DNA of 64,000 nucleotides, taken from assembly GCF_031456495.1 (NCBI RefSeq), contig NZ_JAVDUW010000004.1, positions 1 through 64,000 of the forward strand, read 5' to 3'. Positions within the stretch are counted from its first letter, which is position 1. Every line of letters begins with the position of its first letter. Shown here one piece after another: positions 40,028-48,504 of this stretch. Origin of the DNA: Pedococcus sp031456495 (GTDB lineage: Bacteria > Actinomycetota > Actinomycetes > Actinomycetales > Dermatophilaceae). The notes below the pieces were generated by a model. That model did not search any database, was not told the origin of the DNA, and saw only the letters and a program-made list of their open reading frames with translations. Position numbers and translations under genes: made by a program.

Positions 40028-43000
40028 ATGTCCTCCGCCGGTTCCGAACAGCCTCGTGCTGCCCGGAACCGGCGGACCCGGCCGCGGCGAGGTGCGGGCG
40101 AGGGTGGCACCGCGACTGCGCGCGACCCCGGGCAGCCCCGCCGGAACCGCCCGCCGCGCCCGCGCCGGGCGATCCCCGTCCCGGACCTGCACTACCCCGA
40201 GCAGCTGCCGGTCGTCGCGCGCAAGGACGACATCGCCGCGGCGATCCGGGACCACCAGGTCGTCGTCATCGCGGGCGAGACGGGGTCGGGCAAGACCACC
40301 CAGCTGCCGAAGATCTGCCTGGAGGTCGGCCGGGGCCAGCAGGGCATCGTCGGGCACACTCAGCCACGACGGATCGCCGCGCGCTCGGTCGCCGAGCGCA
40401 TCGCCGAGGAGCTCGAGGTCGAGCTCGGCGGCGCCATCGGCTACCAGGTCCGGTTCACCGACACGAGCAGCGACCACACGCTCGTCAAGGTGATGACCGA
40501 CGGCATCCTGCTCAACGAGATGCAGCGCGACCGGATGCTGCGCAAGTACGACACGATCATCATCGACGAGGCGCACGAGCGGTCGCTCAACATCGACTTC
40601 ATCCTCGGCTACCTCAAGCAGCTGCTGCCGCGCCGCCCCGACCTCAAGGTCGTCATCACCTCGGCGACCATCGACCCCGAGCGGTTCGCCCAGCACTTCG
40701 CCGACCCGCGCACGGGGGAGCCGGCGCCGATCATCGAGGTCTCGGGTCGCACCTACCCCGTCGAGGTCCGCTACCGCCCGCTCGTCGACCCCGACCGCGA
40801 CGACGCCGAGGAGCGCGACCAGGTCACCGGTGTCGTCGAGGCGGTCGAGGAGCTGTGGACCGAGGCCCGGGGCGGTGACGGCGGTGGCCAGGACATCCTC
40901 GTCTTCCTCTCCGGAGAGCGGGAGATCCGCGACACCGCGTCCGCGCTCGAGGGCCTGAACCTGCCCCAGACCGAGGTGCTCCCGCTCTACGCGCGGTTGT
41001 CCGCGGCGGAGCAGCACCGCGTCTTCTCAGGCCACCCCGGCCGCCGGATCGTGTTGGCCACCAACGTCGCCGAGACATCCCTGACCGTCCCCGGCATCCG
41101 CTACGTCGTCGACGCCGGCACCGCGCGCATCTCGCGCTACAGCCAGCGCACCAAGGTGCAGCGGCTGCCGATCGAGCCCGTGTCCCAGGCCAGCGCCAAC
41201 CAGCGGGCCGGTCGCTGCGGCCGTGTCGCCGACGGCATCTGCATCCGGCTGTACTCCGAGGCCGACTACGAGTCCCGGCCCGAGTTCACCGAGCCCGAGG
41301 TCCAGCGCACCAGCCTCGCGTCGGTCATCCTCCAGATGACGGCACTCGGGCTCGGCGACGTGGCCCGCTTCCCGTTCGTCGACGCGCCCGACCCGCGCCA
41401 GGTGGCCGACGGCGTGCGGCTCCTCGAAGAGCTCCAGGCGTTCGACGTGAGCGGTGGCGAGGACGCCGGTGCGGGTGATGGCCAGGCCACGGGTGAGGCG
41501 TATGCCGCGGAGCCGGGGGAGCGGGCAACCGCACCACGGCGACGTGGCCGGGAGCGGAGGCTCACGGCATACGGGAGGTCGCTCGCCCGGCTGCCCGTGG
41601 ACCCACGGCTGGGGCGCATGCTCATCGAGGCCGGGAAGCTCGGCTGCACGCGCGAGGCGCTCGTCATCGTGGCGGCGCTGTCGATGCAGGACCCCCGCGA
41701 GCGGCCGGCCGACAAGCAGACCCAGGCCGACCAGGCGCACGCCCGTTTCCGTGACGAGCACTCGGACTTCATGTCGCTGCTCAACCTCTGGAACTACCTC
41801 AAGGAGCAGCAGAAGGCGTTGTCGCACAGCGCGTTCCGGCGCATGTGCCACACAGAGTTCCTGCACTACCTGCGGGTGCGCGAGTGGCAGGACCTGCACT
41901 CGCAGCTGCGCCGGGCCTGCCAGGACGTCGGCATCGACCCGAAGCAGGCGACGGCCGCGCCCGGTGAGCCGCCGAACGCCGACCTCGTCCACCAGGCGCT
42001 GCTCGCCGGGTTGCTGTCGCACATCGGGGTGCGCGACGAGGCCAAGCGGGACTACCTCGGTGCCCGGGGTGCGCGGTTCGGGATCTCGCCGGGGTCGACG
42101 CTGTTCCGCCGCCAGCCCGCGTTCGTCATGGCCGCCGAGCTCGTCGAGACGACCCGGCTATGGGCCCGCACCAACGCCCGCATCGACCCGCTGTGGGCCG
42201 AGCGTGCTGCGCCGCACCTGGTGAAGCGGACGTACTCCGAGCCGCGCTGGTCGCGCAAGCAGGGTGCTGCCCTGGCCACCGAGCGGGTGACCCTCTACGG
42301 CGTGCCGCTGGTGGCCGCCCGCACCGTCAACTACGCCAGGATCGAGCCCGAGGAGTCGCGCGACCTGTTCATCCGGCACGCGCTCGTCGAGGGTGACTGG
42401 GACACGCACCACGAGTTCCATCGCGCGAACACCGCTCTGCTGCAACGACTCTCGGAGCTGGAGGAGCGGGCGCGGCGACGCGACATCGTGGTCGACGACG
42501 AGGACCTCGTGGCGTTCTTCGACGAGCGCGTCCCCGCCGACGTCGTCTCCCAGCGCCACTTCGACCGCTGGTGGAAGCAGGCGCGGCGCGAGACGCCGGA
42601 CCTCCTGACCTTCACCGAGGACCTGCTCACCCGCGACAGCGCCGAGGAGGTGTCGGCGCGCGACTACCCGCGCACGTGGCGCCAGGGCGGGCTCGAGCTG
42701 CCGCTGACCTACCAGTTCGAGCCCGGGACGGCCGCCGACGGCGTGACGGTTCACATCCCGGTGCAGGTGCTCAACCGCGTGTCACCCGAGGGGTTCGACT
42801 GGCAGGTGCCGGGGCTGCGGGGAGACCTCGCGACGGCCCTCGTGCGGGCGCTGCCCAAGGGCGTCCGGCGCAACTTCGTCCCCGCACCCGACCACGCGGC
42901 CGCCGCGCTGGCCGACGTCCAGCCGGGCGACGGCCGCACGCTCGTCGAGGAGCTCGGCCGGGTCCTGCACGCGCGCACCGGCATCCGCGTCGACCCCGCG

Positions 43001-44047
43001 GACTGGCACCCCGAGGCCGTCCCCGACCACCTGCGGGTCACCTTCAGCGTCGAGGACGGTGGCGGGCGCGTGCTGGGCGCCGGCAAGGACCTCGAGGAGC
43101 TGCAGGCGAGGCTCGCGGGCCAGGTGCAGCGGCGCATGTCCCGGGCCGGAGCCCGCATCGAGCGCAAGGGCCTGCGGCAGTGGGACTTCGGGACGCTGCC
43201 GGAGACCTTCGACACGAGGTCGGGCGGCCAGGTGGTGCAGGGGTTCCCCGCGCTGGTCGACCGTGGCGACTCGGTCGACCTCGTCGTCCTCCCCGGTCGC
43301 CGTGCCGCCGAGGCGGCGACCGCGCTCGGTGTGCGCCGGCTGCTGCTGCTCAACACCGCGCCACCGTGGAAGCGCGTGCTCGCCCGGCTCGGCAACGCCC
43401 AGAAGCTCACCCTCGCCGACAACCCGCACGGCTCGGTGCCCGCGCTGCTGGAGGACTGCCTCGCCTGCGCCGTCGACGCGATCACGGCCGAGCGCGGCTC
43501 GGCCGGGTCCCACGGGGTCCGCGACGAGGCGGCGTTCGAGGAGGTGCTCGCCGCCGTGCGCACCCACGTCGCGACCCGGGTGCTGCAGGTCGTCGACGAG
43601 GTCGAGCCGGTCCTGGCCACGTCGAGGGACGTGCGGCGGCTGCTCGAGGGCCTGCGGGCCCCTGCCGCGGCGGCGCTGGTCGCCGACGTCCGGGCGCAGC
43701 TCGACAGCCTCGTCCACCCCGGCTTCGTCGCCGACACCGGCATGGCGCACCTGCCGCACCTGCGGCGCTACCTGCGGGGGATGGTCCAGCGGCTGGAGAA
43801 GGCGCCGTCGTCGCCGTCCGCCCTGGCCCGCGACGCCGCGAACCAAGAGGTCGTCGACCGGGTCGAGCTCGCGTATGCCGACCTGCTCGACTCCCTGTCG
43901 CCCGAGGACCGCCGCTCGGCCCCGGTCCGCGACGTCGGGTGGATGGTGGAGGAGCTGCGGGTCAGCCTGTTCGCGAACTCGCTCGGGACGCCGCGGCCGG
44001 TGTCGGAGAAGCGCATCCGCAACGCCATCGCCGCCCTCCAGGCCTGA
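40028..44047 (+). CDS. hrpA: ATP-dependent RNA helicase HrpA
   Basis: A 1339-residue DEAH-box helicase. After a basic tail of about 50 residues come the Walker A GETGSGKTTQLPKICLE, the DEAH box TIIIDEAHERSLNIDF, motif III TSATID, motif V ATNVAETSLTVPGIRYVVDAG (about 340-360) and motif VI QRAGRCGRVADG. HA2/winged-helix and OB domains follow, and the long C-terminal HrpA extension (DUF3418) runs to the end. The length is normal for the family. In E. coli HrpA rescues stalled or collided ribosomes and processes mRNA. TATCGT ends 7 nt before the ATG, suggesting a leaderless message. An insert at about 475-515 is low-complexity. Confidence 0.95.
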   Translation: MSSAGSEQPRAARNRRTRPRRGAGEGGTATARDPGQPRRNRPPRPRRAIPVPDLHYPEQLPVVARKDDIAAAIRDHQVVVIAGETGSGKTTQLPKICLEVGRGQQGIVGHTQPRRIAARSVAERIAEELEVELGGAIGYQVRFTDTSSDHTLVKVMTDGILLNEMQRDRMLRKYDTIIIDEAHERSLNIDFILGYLKQLLPRRPDLKVVITSATIDPERFAQHFADPRTGEPAPIIEVSGRTYPVEVRYRPLVDPDRDDAEERDQVTGVVEAVEELWTEARGGDGGGQDILVFLSGEREIRDTASALEGLNLPQTEVLPLYARLSAAEQHRVFSGHPGRRIVLATNVAETSLTVPGIRYVVDAGTARISRYSQRTKVQRLPIEPVSQASANQRAGRCGRVADGICIRLYSEADYESRPEFTEPEVQRTSLASVILQMTALGLGDVARFPFVDAPDPRQVADGVRLLEELQAFDVSGGEDAGAGDGQATGEAYAAEPGERATAPRRRGRERRLTAYGRSLARLPVDPRLGRMLIEAGKLGCTREALVIVAALSMQDPRERPADKQTQADQAHARFRDEHSDFMSLLNLWNYLKEQQKALSHSAFRRMCHTEFLHYLRVREWQDLHSQLRRACQDVGIDPKQATAAPGEPPNADLVHQALLAGLLSHIGVRDEAKRDYLGARGARFGISPGSTLFRRQPAFVMAAELVETTRLWARTNARIDPLWAERAAPHLVKRTYSEPRWSRKQGAALATERVTLYGVPLVAARTVNYARIEPEESRDLFIRHALVEGDWDTHHEFHRANTALLQRLSELEERARRRDIVVDDEDLVAFFDERVPADVVSQRHFDRWWKQARRETPDLLTFTEDLLTRDSAEEVSARDYPRTWRQGGLELPLTYQFEPGTAADGVTVHIPVQVLNRVSPEGFDWQVPGLRGDLATALVRALPKGVRRNFVPAPDHAAAALADVQPGDGRTLVEELGRVLHARTGIRVDPADWHPEAVPDHLRVTFSVEDGGGRVLGAGKDLEELQARLAGQVQRRMSRAGARIERKGLRQWDFGTLPETFDTRSGGQVVQGFPALVDRGDSVDLVVLPGRRAAEAATALGVRRLLLLNTAPPWKRVLARLGNAQKLTLADNPHGSVPALLEDCLACAVDAITAERGSAGSHGVRDEAAFEEVLAAVRTHVATRVLQVVDEVEPVLATSRDVRRLLEGLRAPAAAALVADVRAQLDSLVHPGFVADTGMAHLPHLRRYLRGMVQRLEKAPSSPSALARDAANQEVVDRVELAYADLLDSLSPEDRRSAPVRDVGWMVEELRVSLFANSLGTPRPVSEKRIRNAIAALQA

Positions 44048-44093
44048 GGTCGCCTGCCCCTGACCCGGGTCCAGCTGACCCTGACACGGGTCT

Positions 44094-44133
44094 GGGTGCC
44101 CAGGAGTGCAGGATTCCGCACCTCTGGGCACCC
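44094..44133. terminator. Bidirectional terminator between hrpA and MFS gene
   Basis: A 10-bp outer stem (GGGTGCCCAG with CTGGGCACCC) and an inner imperfect stem lie between convergent genes. Confidence 0.7.
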
Positions 44134-44162
44134 TGACCGTGGTCGACCGGGGTGGCCTCGCG

Positions 44163-45716
44163 TCAGGCGAGGTGCACGTTCTCGTGGCCCTCGGACGACA
44201 GCACCTCGTGCTTGACGTTGAGGAACAGGAACGTCACCAGCGCACCGACGAGGATCATCCCGGCGCCCACGAGGTAGGCGTGGCCGGACCCGTAGGTCTG
44301 TGCCTGCAGCGCGACCTGGTGCTGGGCCGCCTGGAGCTGCTCCGGGCTCAACGCGCCGGACTGCGCCTTGGCCTGCAGCGCTGCACCGAGCTCGGCGCCG
44401 CGGTCCTTGGCGGCGTTGGCGAAGACCGTGCTCAGGGTCGCCAGGCCGAGGGAACCACCGACCTGCTGCATCGTGTTGAGCACCGCCGACGCCACGCCGG
44501 AGTCCTCCTTCGCCACGCCGGCGGTCGCCGTGAGCGTCATCGGCACGAAGGTCAGGCCCATGCCGACCGAGAGGGTGGCGATCCACGGCAGGAGGCCGCC
44601 GGCATACGAGCTGTCGACGCCGAGCCGCGAGAACCCGAACATGCCCACCGACGCCAGCAGCGCACCGAAGCCGGAGATCCAGCGCGGGTCGAGGCGGGTC
44701 ATGAGGGTCGAGGCGACCTGCGCCGCGACGACGATGCCGGCCGAGAACGGCAGGAAGGCGAATCCGGACTTCAGCGGGGAGTAGCCCAGCACCTGCTGGA
44801 TGTAGAGGCCAAGGAAGTAGAACATCGCGAACATCGCCGCGCCGACGACGAGCATCACGACGAACGACGTGCCGCGGGTGCGGTCGGCGAGGATGCGGAT
44901 CGGCATGAGCGCGTGGCTCGAGCGGGCCTCGACGGCGACGAACGCGACGAGCAGGACGACGCCGAGCGCGAGGGTGGTGATGGTCGTCGCGGACGACCAC
45001 GAGTCGGAGGCCGCGTGGGTGAGGCCGTAGACGAGCGAGACGAGGCCGCCGGTGCCGAGGATGGCGCCGGGGACGTCGACGCGGCCCTCGGCCCGGACCG
45101 ACTCGGGCAGGAAGCGGGGCGCCAGCAGGGCGACGGCGAGGCCGATCGGGACGTTGATGAACATCGTCCAGCGCCAGTCGATCTCGGTCAGCGCGCCGCC
45201 GAGGATCAGGCCGACGGCGGCACCGGCACCGGACATCGCGGCATACACACCCATGGCGCGGTTGCGCGCGGGGCCGGCCGGGAAGGTCGTGGTGATGAGC
45301 GCCAGCGCAGTGGGGGAGGCCAGCGCGGCACCGACACCCTGGAGGGCGCGGGCGCCGAGGAGCATGCCCTCGGTCTGCGCCAGGCCGCCGAGCAGCGAGG
45401 CGCCGGCGAAGAGGAGCACGCCGGTCATGAAGACCGTGCGGCGGCCGAAGAGGTCACCGAGGCGCCCGCCGAGGAGGAGGAGCCCGCCGAAGGCGAGGGT
45501 GTATGCCGTGACGACCCACGACAGGTTGTCCCGGGTGAACCCCAGGTCGGTCATGATGTGCGGCATCGCGATGTTCACGATGGTGCCGTCGAGCACCACC
45601 ATGAGCTGGGCCGCGCTGATGACGGTGAGGGCGATGCCGAGGTGCCGGGTGCGGCCGCCCTCGGCCTCTCCGGGTCCGGAGGTCGAGACGGGCTCGACGA
45701 CAGCAGGAGATGACAT
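44163..45716 (-). CDS. MFS drug exporter, DHA2/EmrB-QacA type
   Basis: A 517-residue, 14-helix proton-driven multidrug exporter. It begins with helix 1 (GIALTVISAAQLMVVLDGTI, containing the DHA2 motif LDGTIVNIAMPHI), then motif A GGRLGDLFGRRTVFMTG and motif C GPARNRAMGVYAAMSGAGAA with GLILGGALTEIDWRWTMFIN. The tail ends in an acidic cytoplasmic stretch. It lies 40 bp downstream of a TetR gene on the same strand and is presumably induced when TetR binds a toxic ligand. Confidence 0.93.
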   Translation of the reverse strand: MSSPAVVEPVSTSGPGEAEGGRTRHLGIALTVISAAQLMVVLDGTIVNIAMPHIMTDLGFTRDNLSWVVTAYTLAFGGLLLLGGRLGDLFGRRTVFMTGVLLFAGASLLGGLAQTEGMLLGARALQGVGAALASPTALALITTTFPAGPARNRAMGVYAAMSGAGAAVGLILGGALTEIDWRWTMFINVPIGLAVALLAPRFLPESVRAEGRVDVPGAILGTGGLVSLVYGLTHAASDSWSSATTITTLALGVVLLVAFVAVEARSSHALMPIRILADRTRGTSFVVMLVVGAAMFAMFYFLGLYIQQVLGYSPLKSGFAFLPFSAGIVVAAQVASTLMTRLDPRWISGFGALLASVGMFGFSRLGVDSSYAGGLLPWIATLSVGMGLTFVPMTLTATAGVAKEDSGVASAVLNTMQQVGGSLGLATLSTVFANAAKDRGAELGAALQAKAQSGALSPEQLQAAQHQVALQAQTYGSGHAYLVGAGMILVGALVTFLFLNVKHEVLSSEGHENVHLA

Positions 45717-45756
45717 GGGTTGTCCTTAGTGTGGGGGTGGAGCGGTGGACGGGGAG

Positions 45757-46383
45757 TCAGCTGCGCGGCAGGGTCGCTGCGCAGGCGGGGAGGACGACGC
45801 TGTCCACCAGGAACGTGAGGCGCTCGCGGCTCGGGTGTGAGCCGGTCAGCATCGCCTCGTGGATGCTGATCGCGGGCAGCAGGCGCGACAGGAGGTCGAT
45901 GTCGGCGTCCTTGCCCACCTCGCCCCGCTGCTGCGCCGCCTCGAAGATGCGGCGGGTGCCGGCCAGCTTGGGCCCGATGAGCCGGGTCAGGACGGCCTCG
46001 CCGAGCTCGGGGTCGCGGTGCATGGCCGTGACCAGCTGGCTGAACACCTGGATCGGCCGGTCCTCGCCGAGGCCGCCCTTGGCGCACGCCTGCGCGACCA
46101 GGTCGCCCCGGAGCGAGCCTGTGTCGGGGAAGCGGTCGGCCTCGACGCCCATCATGAGCTGGAGGGCGTCGACGACGAGGTCGACCTTGCTGGGCCACCG
46201 GCGGTAGAGCGTGGCCTTGGAGGCCTTGGCCGAGGCCGCGACGAGGTCGAAGCTGAACCGGTCGTAGCCGTGCTCGACCAGGGTCTCGAGGGCCGCCTCG
46301 AGGATCTCGCGCTCGCGGTCGCCCTCGACCCGGGGTCGCGGCCGCGACTCCTCGGCGGTGGCGGTGCTGCGGGCGGGGGTCAT
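45757..46383 (-). CDS. TetR family repressor
   Basis: A 208-residue repressor. The TetR helix-turn-helix is at about 24-70 (REILEAALETLVEHGYDRFS, then ASAKASKATLYRRWPSKVDL), followed by a TetR_C ligand-binding domain (TetR_C_11-like). The ATG at 46383 is chosen over longer frames because the operator lies just upstream. It is co-transcribed with the DHA2 exporter. A 29-bp operator starts 27 bp upstream of the start codon, so autorepression is expected. Confidence 0.93.
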   Translation of the reverse strand: MTPARSTATAEESRPRPRVEGDREREILEAALETLVEHGYDRFSFDLVAASAKASKATLYRRWPSKVDLVVDALQLMMGVEADRFPDTGSLRGDLVAQACAKGGLGEDRPIQVFSQLVTAMHRDPELGEAVLTRLIGPKLAGTRRIFEAAQQRGEVGKDADIDLLSRLLPAISIHEAMLTGSHPSRERLTFLVDSVVLPACAATLPRS

Positions 46384-46409
46384 CTGGCGTCCTCGGGTCG
46401 GTCGTACGC

Positions 46410-46438
46410 GGATGGAACGAAACTGTTTCGTTTCATCC
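46410..46438. promoter_or_regulatory. TetR operator
   Basis: Inverted repeat with 14-bp arms around one central base: left GGATGGAACGAAAC, right GTTTCGTTTCATCC, one mismatch between the arms. It sits between the TetR gene and the divergent PAC2 gene and has the length and form of a TetR-family operator. The arm core GAAAC/GTTTC is often seen with efflux-linked TetR proteins. Confidence 0.85.
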
Positions 46439-46588
46439 GAACGGTAGATCGCGCCGATCCATTCCCGCAACCCCGAAGATCTTCTCTGCTCCCGACGCCG
46501 CCGGCTGGCCGCCGGGGATGCGGAATCCCTCGCCGGGTTGCGGCGTTGGCACTGACGAACGTCCGCAGACCTCACCTTGGAGATCGCC

Positions 46589-47518
46589 GTGCAGAACCCG
46601 TCCGAGCTCTACCACTTCGAGACCGACACCGACCCGCAGGACCTGCGCGCGTCCGTCCTGGTGCTCGCGCTGGGCGGCTTCATGGATGCCGGCCACACCC
46701 AGAAGCTGCTGACCGAGCACCTGCTGTCGACCGGTGAGTCGACCGTGGTGGCGTCCTTCGACGCCGACCAGCTGCTCGACTACCGCAGCCGCCGCCCGAC
46801 GATGGTGTTCGACACCAACCGCTGGGTCAGCTACGAGGACCCGTGCCTCGCCCTGCACCGGCTCACCGACCGCGACGGCACGCCGTACCTGCTGCTGACC
46901 GGCCCCGAGCCGGACTTCCAGTGGGAGCGCATGGCCGAGGCCATCCGCCAGCTCGTCGTGGCCCTCGGCGTCGACCTCGTCGTGACCGCCCACGGCATCC
47001 CGATGGCGGTGCCGCACACCCGGCCGATCGGCATGACGTCGCACGCCACCGACCCGCGGCTGATCCCGTTGCAGGAGAACCCGTTCGGTCGCGTGCAGGT
47101 GCCGGGCAGCCTGGCGTCGCTCGTCGAGCTGCGGCTCGGGGAGTCGGGCCACGACGCGATCGGCTTCGCAGTGCACGTACCGCACTACCTGGCCCAGGCC
47201 GAGTTCGCCGACGGCGCGGTGACCGCCCTCAACGCGATCCTCGCCGCCACCGGCCTCAACCTGCCCATCGACGACCTGGTCGCGCAGGCCGGCCTGAACC
47301 GGGCCGAGATCGCGCGCGAGGTCGAGGGCTCGGAGGAGGTGGCCCAGGTCATCGCGGCTCTCGAGCGGCAGTACGACACGTTCCTCGAGGGGCGCCAGAA
47401 GCCGAGCCTGCTGGCCACCGACGTGAGCGACCTGCCGTCGGCCGACGAGATCGGCGCGGAGTTCGAGCAGTTCCTGCGCGAGATCGACGAGCCGGGCAGC
47501 GACGGCCCCCAGGGCTGA
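46589..47518 (+). CDS. PAC2 family protein (proteasome-assembly-chaperone-like)
   Basis: A 309-residue member of the PAC2 family (ATP-grasp-like/PAC2 superfamily), common in actinobacteria, whose bacterial role is not settled. The core has VLVLALGGFMDAGHTQKLLT (about 23-42), a conserved PDFQWERMAEAIRQLV and HGIPMAVPHTRPIGMTSHAT, and an acidic C-terminal region. The GTG at 46589 has GGAG 6 nt upstream; an in-frame TTG at 46577 overlaps that site. Divergent from the TetR gene and convergent with DUF1206. Confidence 0.88.
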   Translation: MQNPSELYHFETDTDPQDLRASVLVLALGGFMDAGHTQKLLTEHLLSTGESTVVASFDADQLLDYRSRRPTMVFDTNRWVSYEDPCLALHRLTDRDGTPYLLLTGPEPDFQWERMAEAIRQLVVALGVDLVVTAHGIPMAVPHTRPIGMTSHATDPRLIPLQENPFGRVQVPGSLASLVELRLGESGHDAIGFAVHVPHYLAQAEFADGAVTALNAILAATGLNLPIDDLVAQAGLNRAEIAREVEGSEEVAQVIAALERQYDTFLEGRQKPSLLATDVSDLPSADEIGAEFEQFLREIDEPGSDGPQG

Positions 47519-47531
47519 CCGTCCCGTCCCA

Positions 47532-47567
47532 CGACGAGGCCCCCGGCACCAGCCGGGGGCCTCGTCG
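47532..47567. terminator. Bidirectional terminator after PAC2 gene
   Basis: A 15-bp perfect stem (left arm CGACGAGGCCCCCGG) with a 6-nt loop CACCAG, between convergent genes. Confidence 0.9.
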
Positions 47568-47590
47568 CGTAGGGGTCGGAGTGCTGCGCG

Positions 47591-48391
47591 TCAGACCTTC
47601 GCGTGCTTGGCGCGCGCGAAGCTGTAGAGGCCGAACGCGGCGAAGCCCAGCGCCATGACGACGAGCAGCACCGTGCCGAACGGCTGTCCGCGCAGCGACT
47701 TCAGCGCACCGTCGAGGCCGGTGGCCTCCTTGGCGTTGTGGTGGATCCCCGCGGCGCAGAACAGGATCCCGACGATGGCCAGGGCGACGCCCTTGGCGAT
47801 GTAGCCGACGCGTCCGGCGCGGGTCGCCCACGTGCCGGGGTGGTCCTCGAGGTCCTGCAGGAACTTCTTCGACCAGCCCTTGTACACGTGGTAGGCGCCG
47901 ACGCCGATGACCACGAGTCCGATGACGACCACCAGGAAGCGACCTCCGGGCTTCTCCATGAGGCTGGAGGTGAAGTCGACGCTCTGGGACTTGCTGCTGC
48001 TCGACCGGCCGCGGGCGAAGGTGAACGCCGACCAGGCGAGGGCGAGGTAGACCACCGCCTTGGAGACGGCCTTGGCCCGTCCGCCCCAGGCGTCCTTGTC
48101 GTCGCCGGGGTGCCCGATGACCGCGTCGGTGACCTGCCAGATGGCCAGGCCGAGGAACGCGACCACCGCGAACCACAGCAGGGCCTTCCCGAGACCGTTG
48201 CCGGCCAGCGAGGAGAGCGCCCCGCTCTGGTCGGCGTTCTTGCCGCTGTGCCCGAAGGCGACCTGCAGCGCGATCCAGCCGATGAGCAGGTGCAGCAGAC
48301 CGCTCACCGCATATCCCGCCCGGGCCGCCCCTTCGAGCGCCGGGTGGTCGGACGCCTCGCGGGCGACCTGTTTGACGTCGTGTCCGTCCAT
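47591..48391 (-). CDS. DUF1206 membrane protein
   Basis: A 266-residue integral membrane protein with three DUF1206 repeats of two helices each (GYAVSGLLHLLIGWIALQVA, then AKAVSKAVVYLALAWSAFTF, then GRVGYIAKGVALAIVGILFC), typical of the family. Function is unknown; the family is widespread in actinobacteria and cyanobacteria. The ATG at 48391 puts a short cytoplasmic N-terminus before the first helix. Confidence 0.9.
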   Translation of the reverse strand: MDGHDVKQVAREASDHPALEGAARAGYAVSGLLHLLIGWIALQVAFGHSGKNADQSGALSSLAGNGLGKALLWFAVVAFLGLAIWQVTDAVIGHPGDDKDAWGGRAKAVSKAVVYLALAWSAFTFARGRSSSSKSQSVDFTSSLMEKPGGRFLVVVIGLVVIGVGAYHVYKGWSKKFLQDLEDHPGTWATRAGRVGYIAKGVALAIVGILFCAAGIHHNAKEATGLDGALKSLRGQPFGTVLLVVMALGFAAFGLYSFARAKHAKV

Positions 48392-48504
48392 GCCCACACC
48401 CAACCACCAACGGGCCGGACTGGCAGCGGACCGGCGGCATTTGCCCCGACTCCGGTGGATGCGTCTGCTCGTGCCGACGTCGGCCGTCGGCTGGTGCCGC
48501 CCCG

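Noticed and set aside
41502..41571. Inverted GTATGCC/GGCATAC pair inside hrpA as a fourth palindrome
   Set aside because: Only the outer bases pair; the inner parts are not complementary, so it is the heptamer occurring twice.
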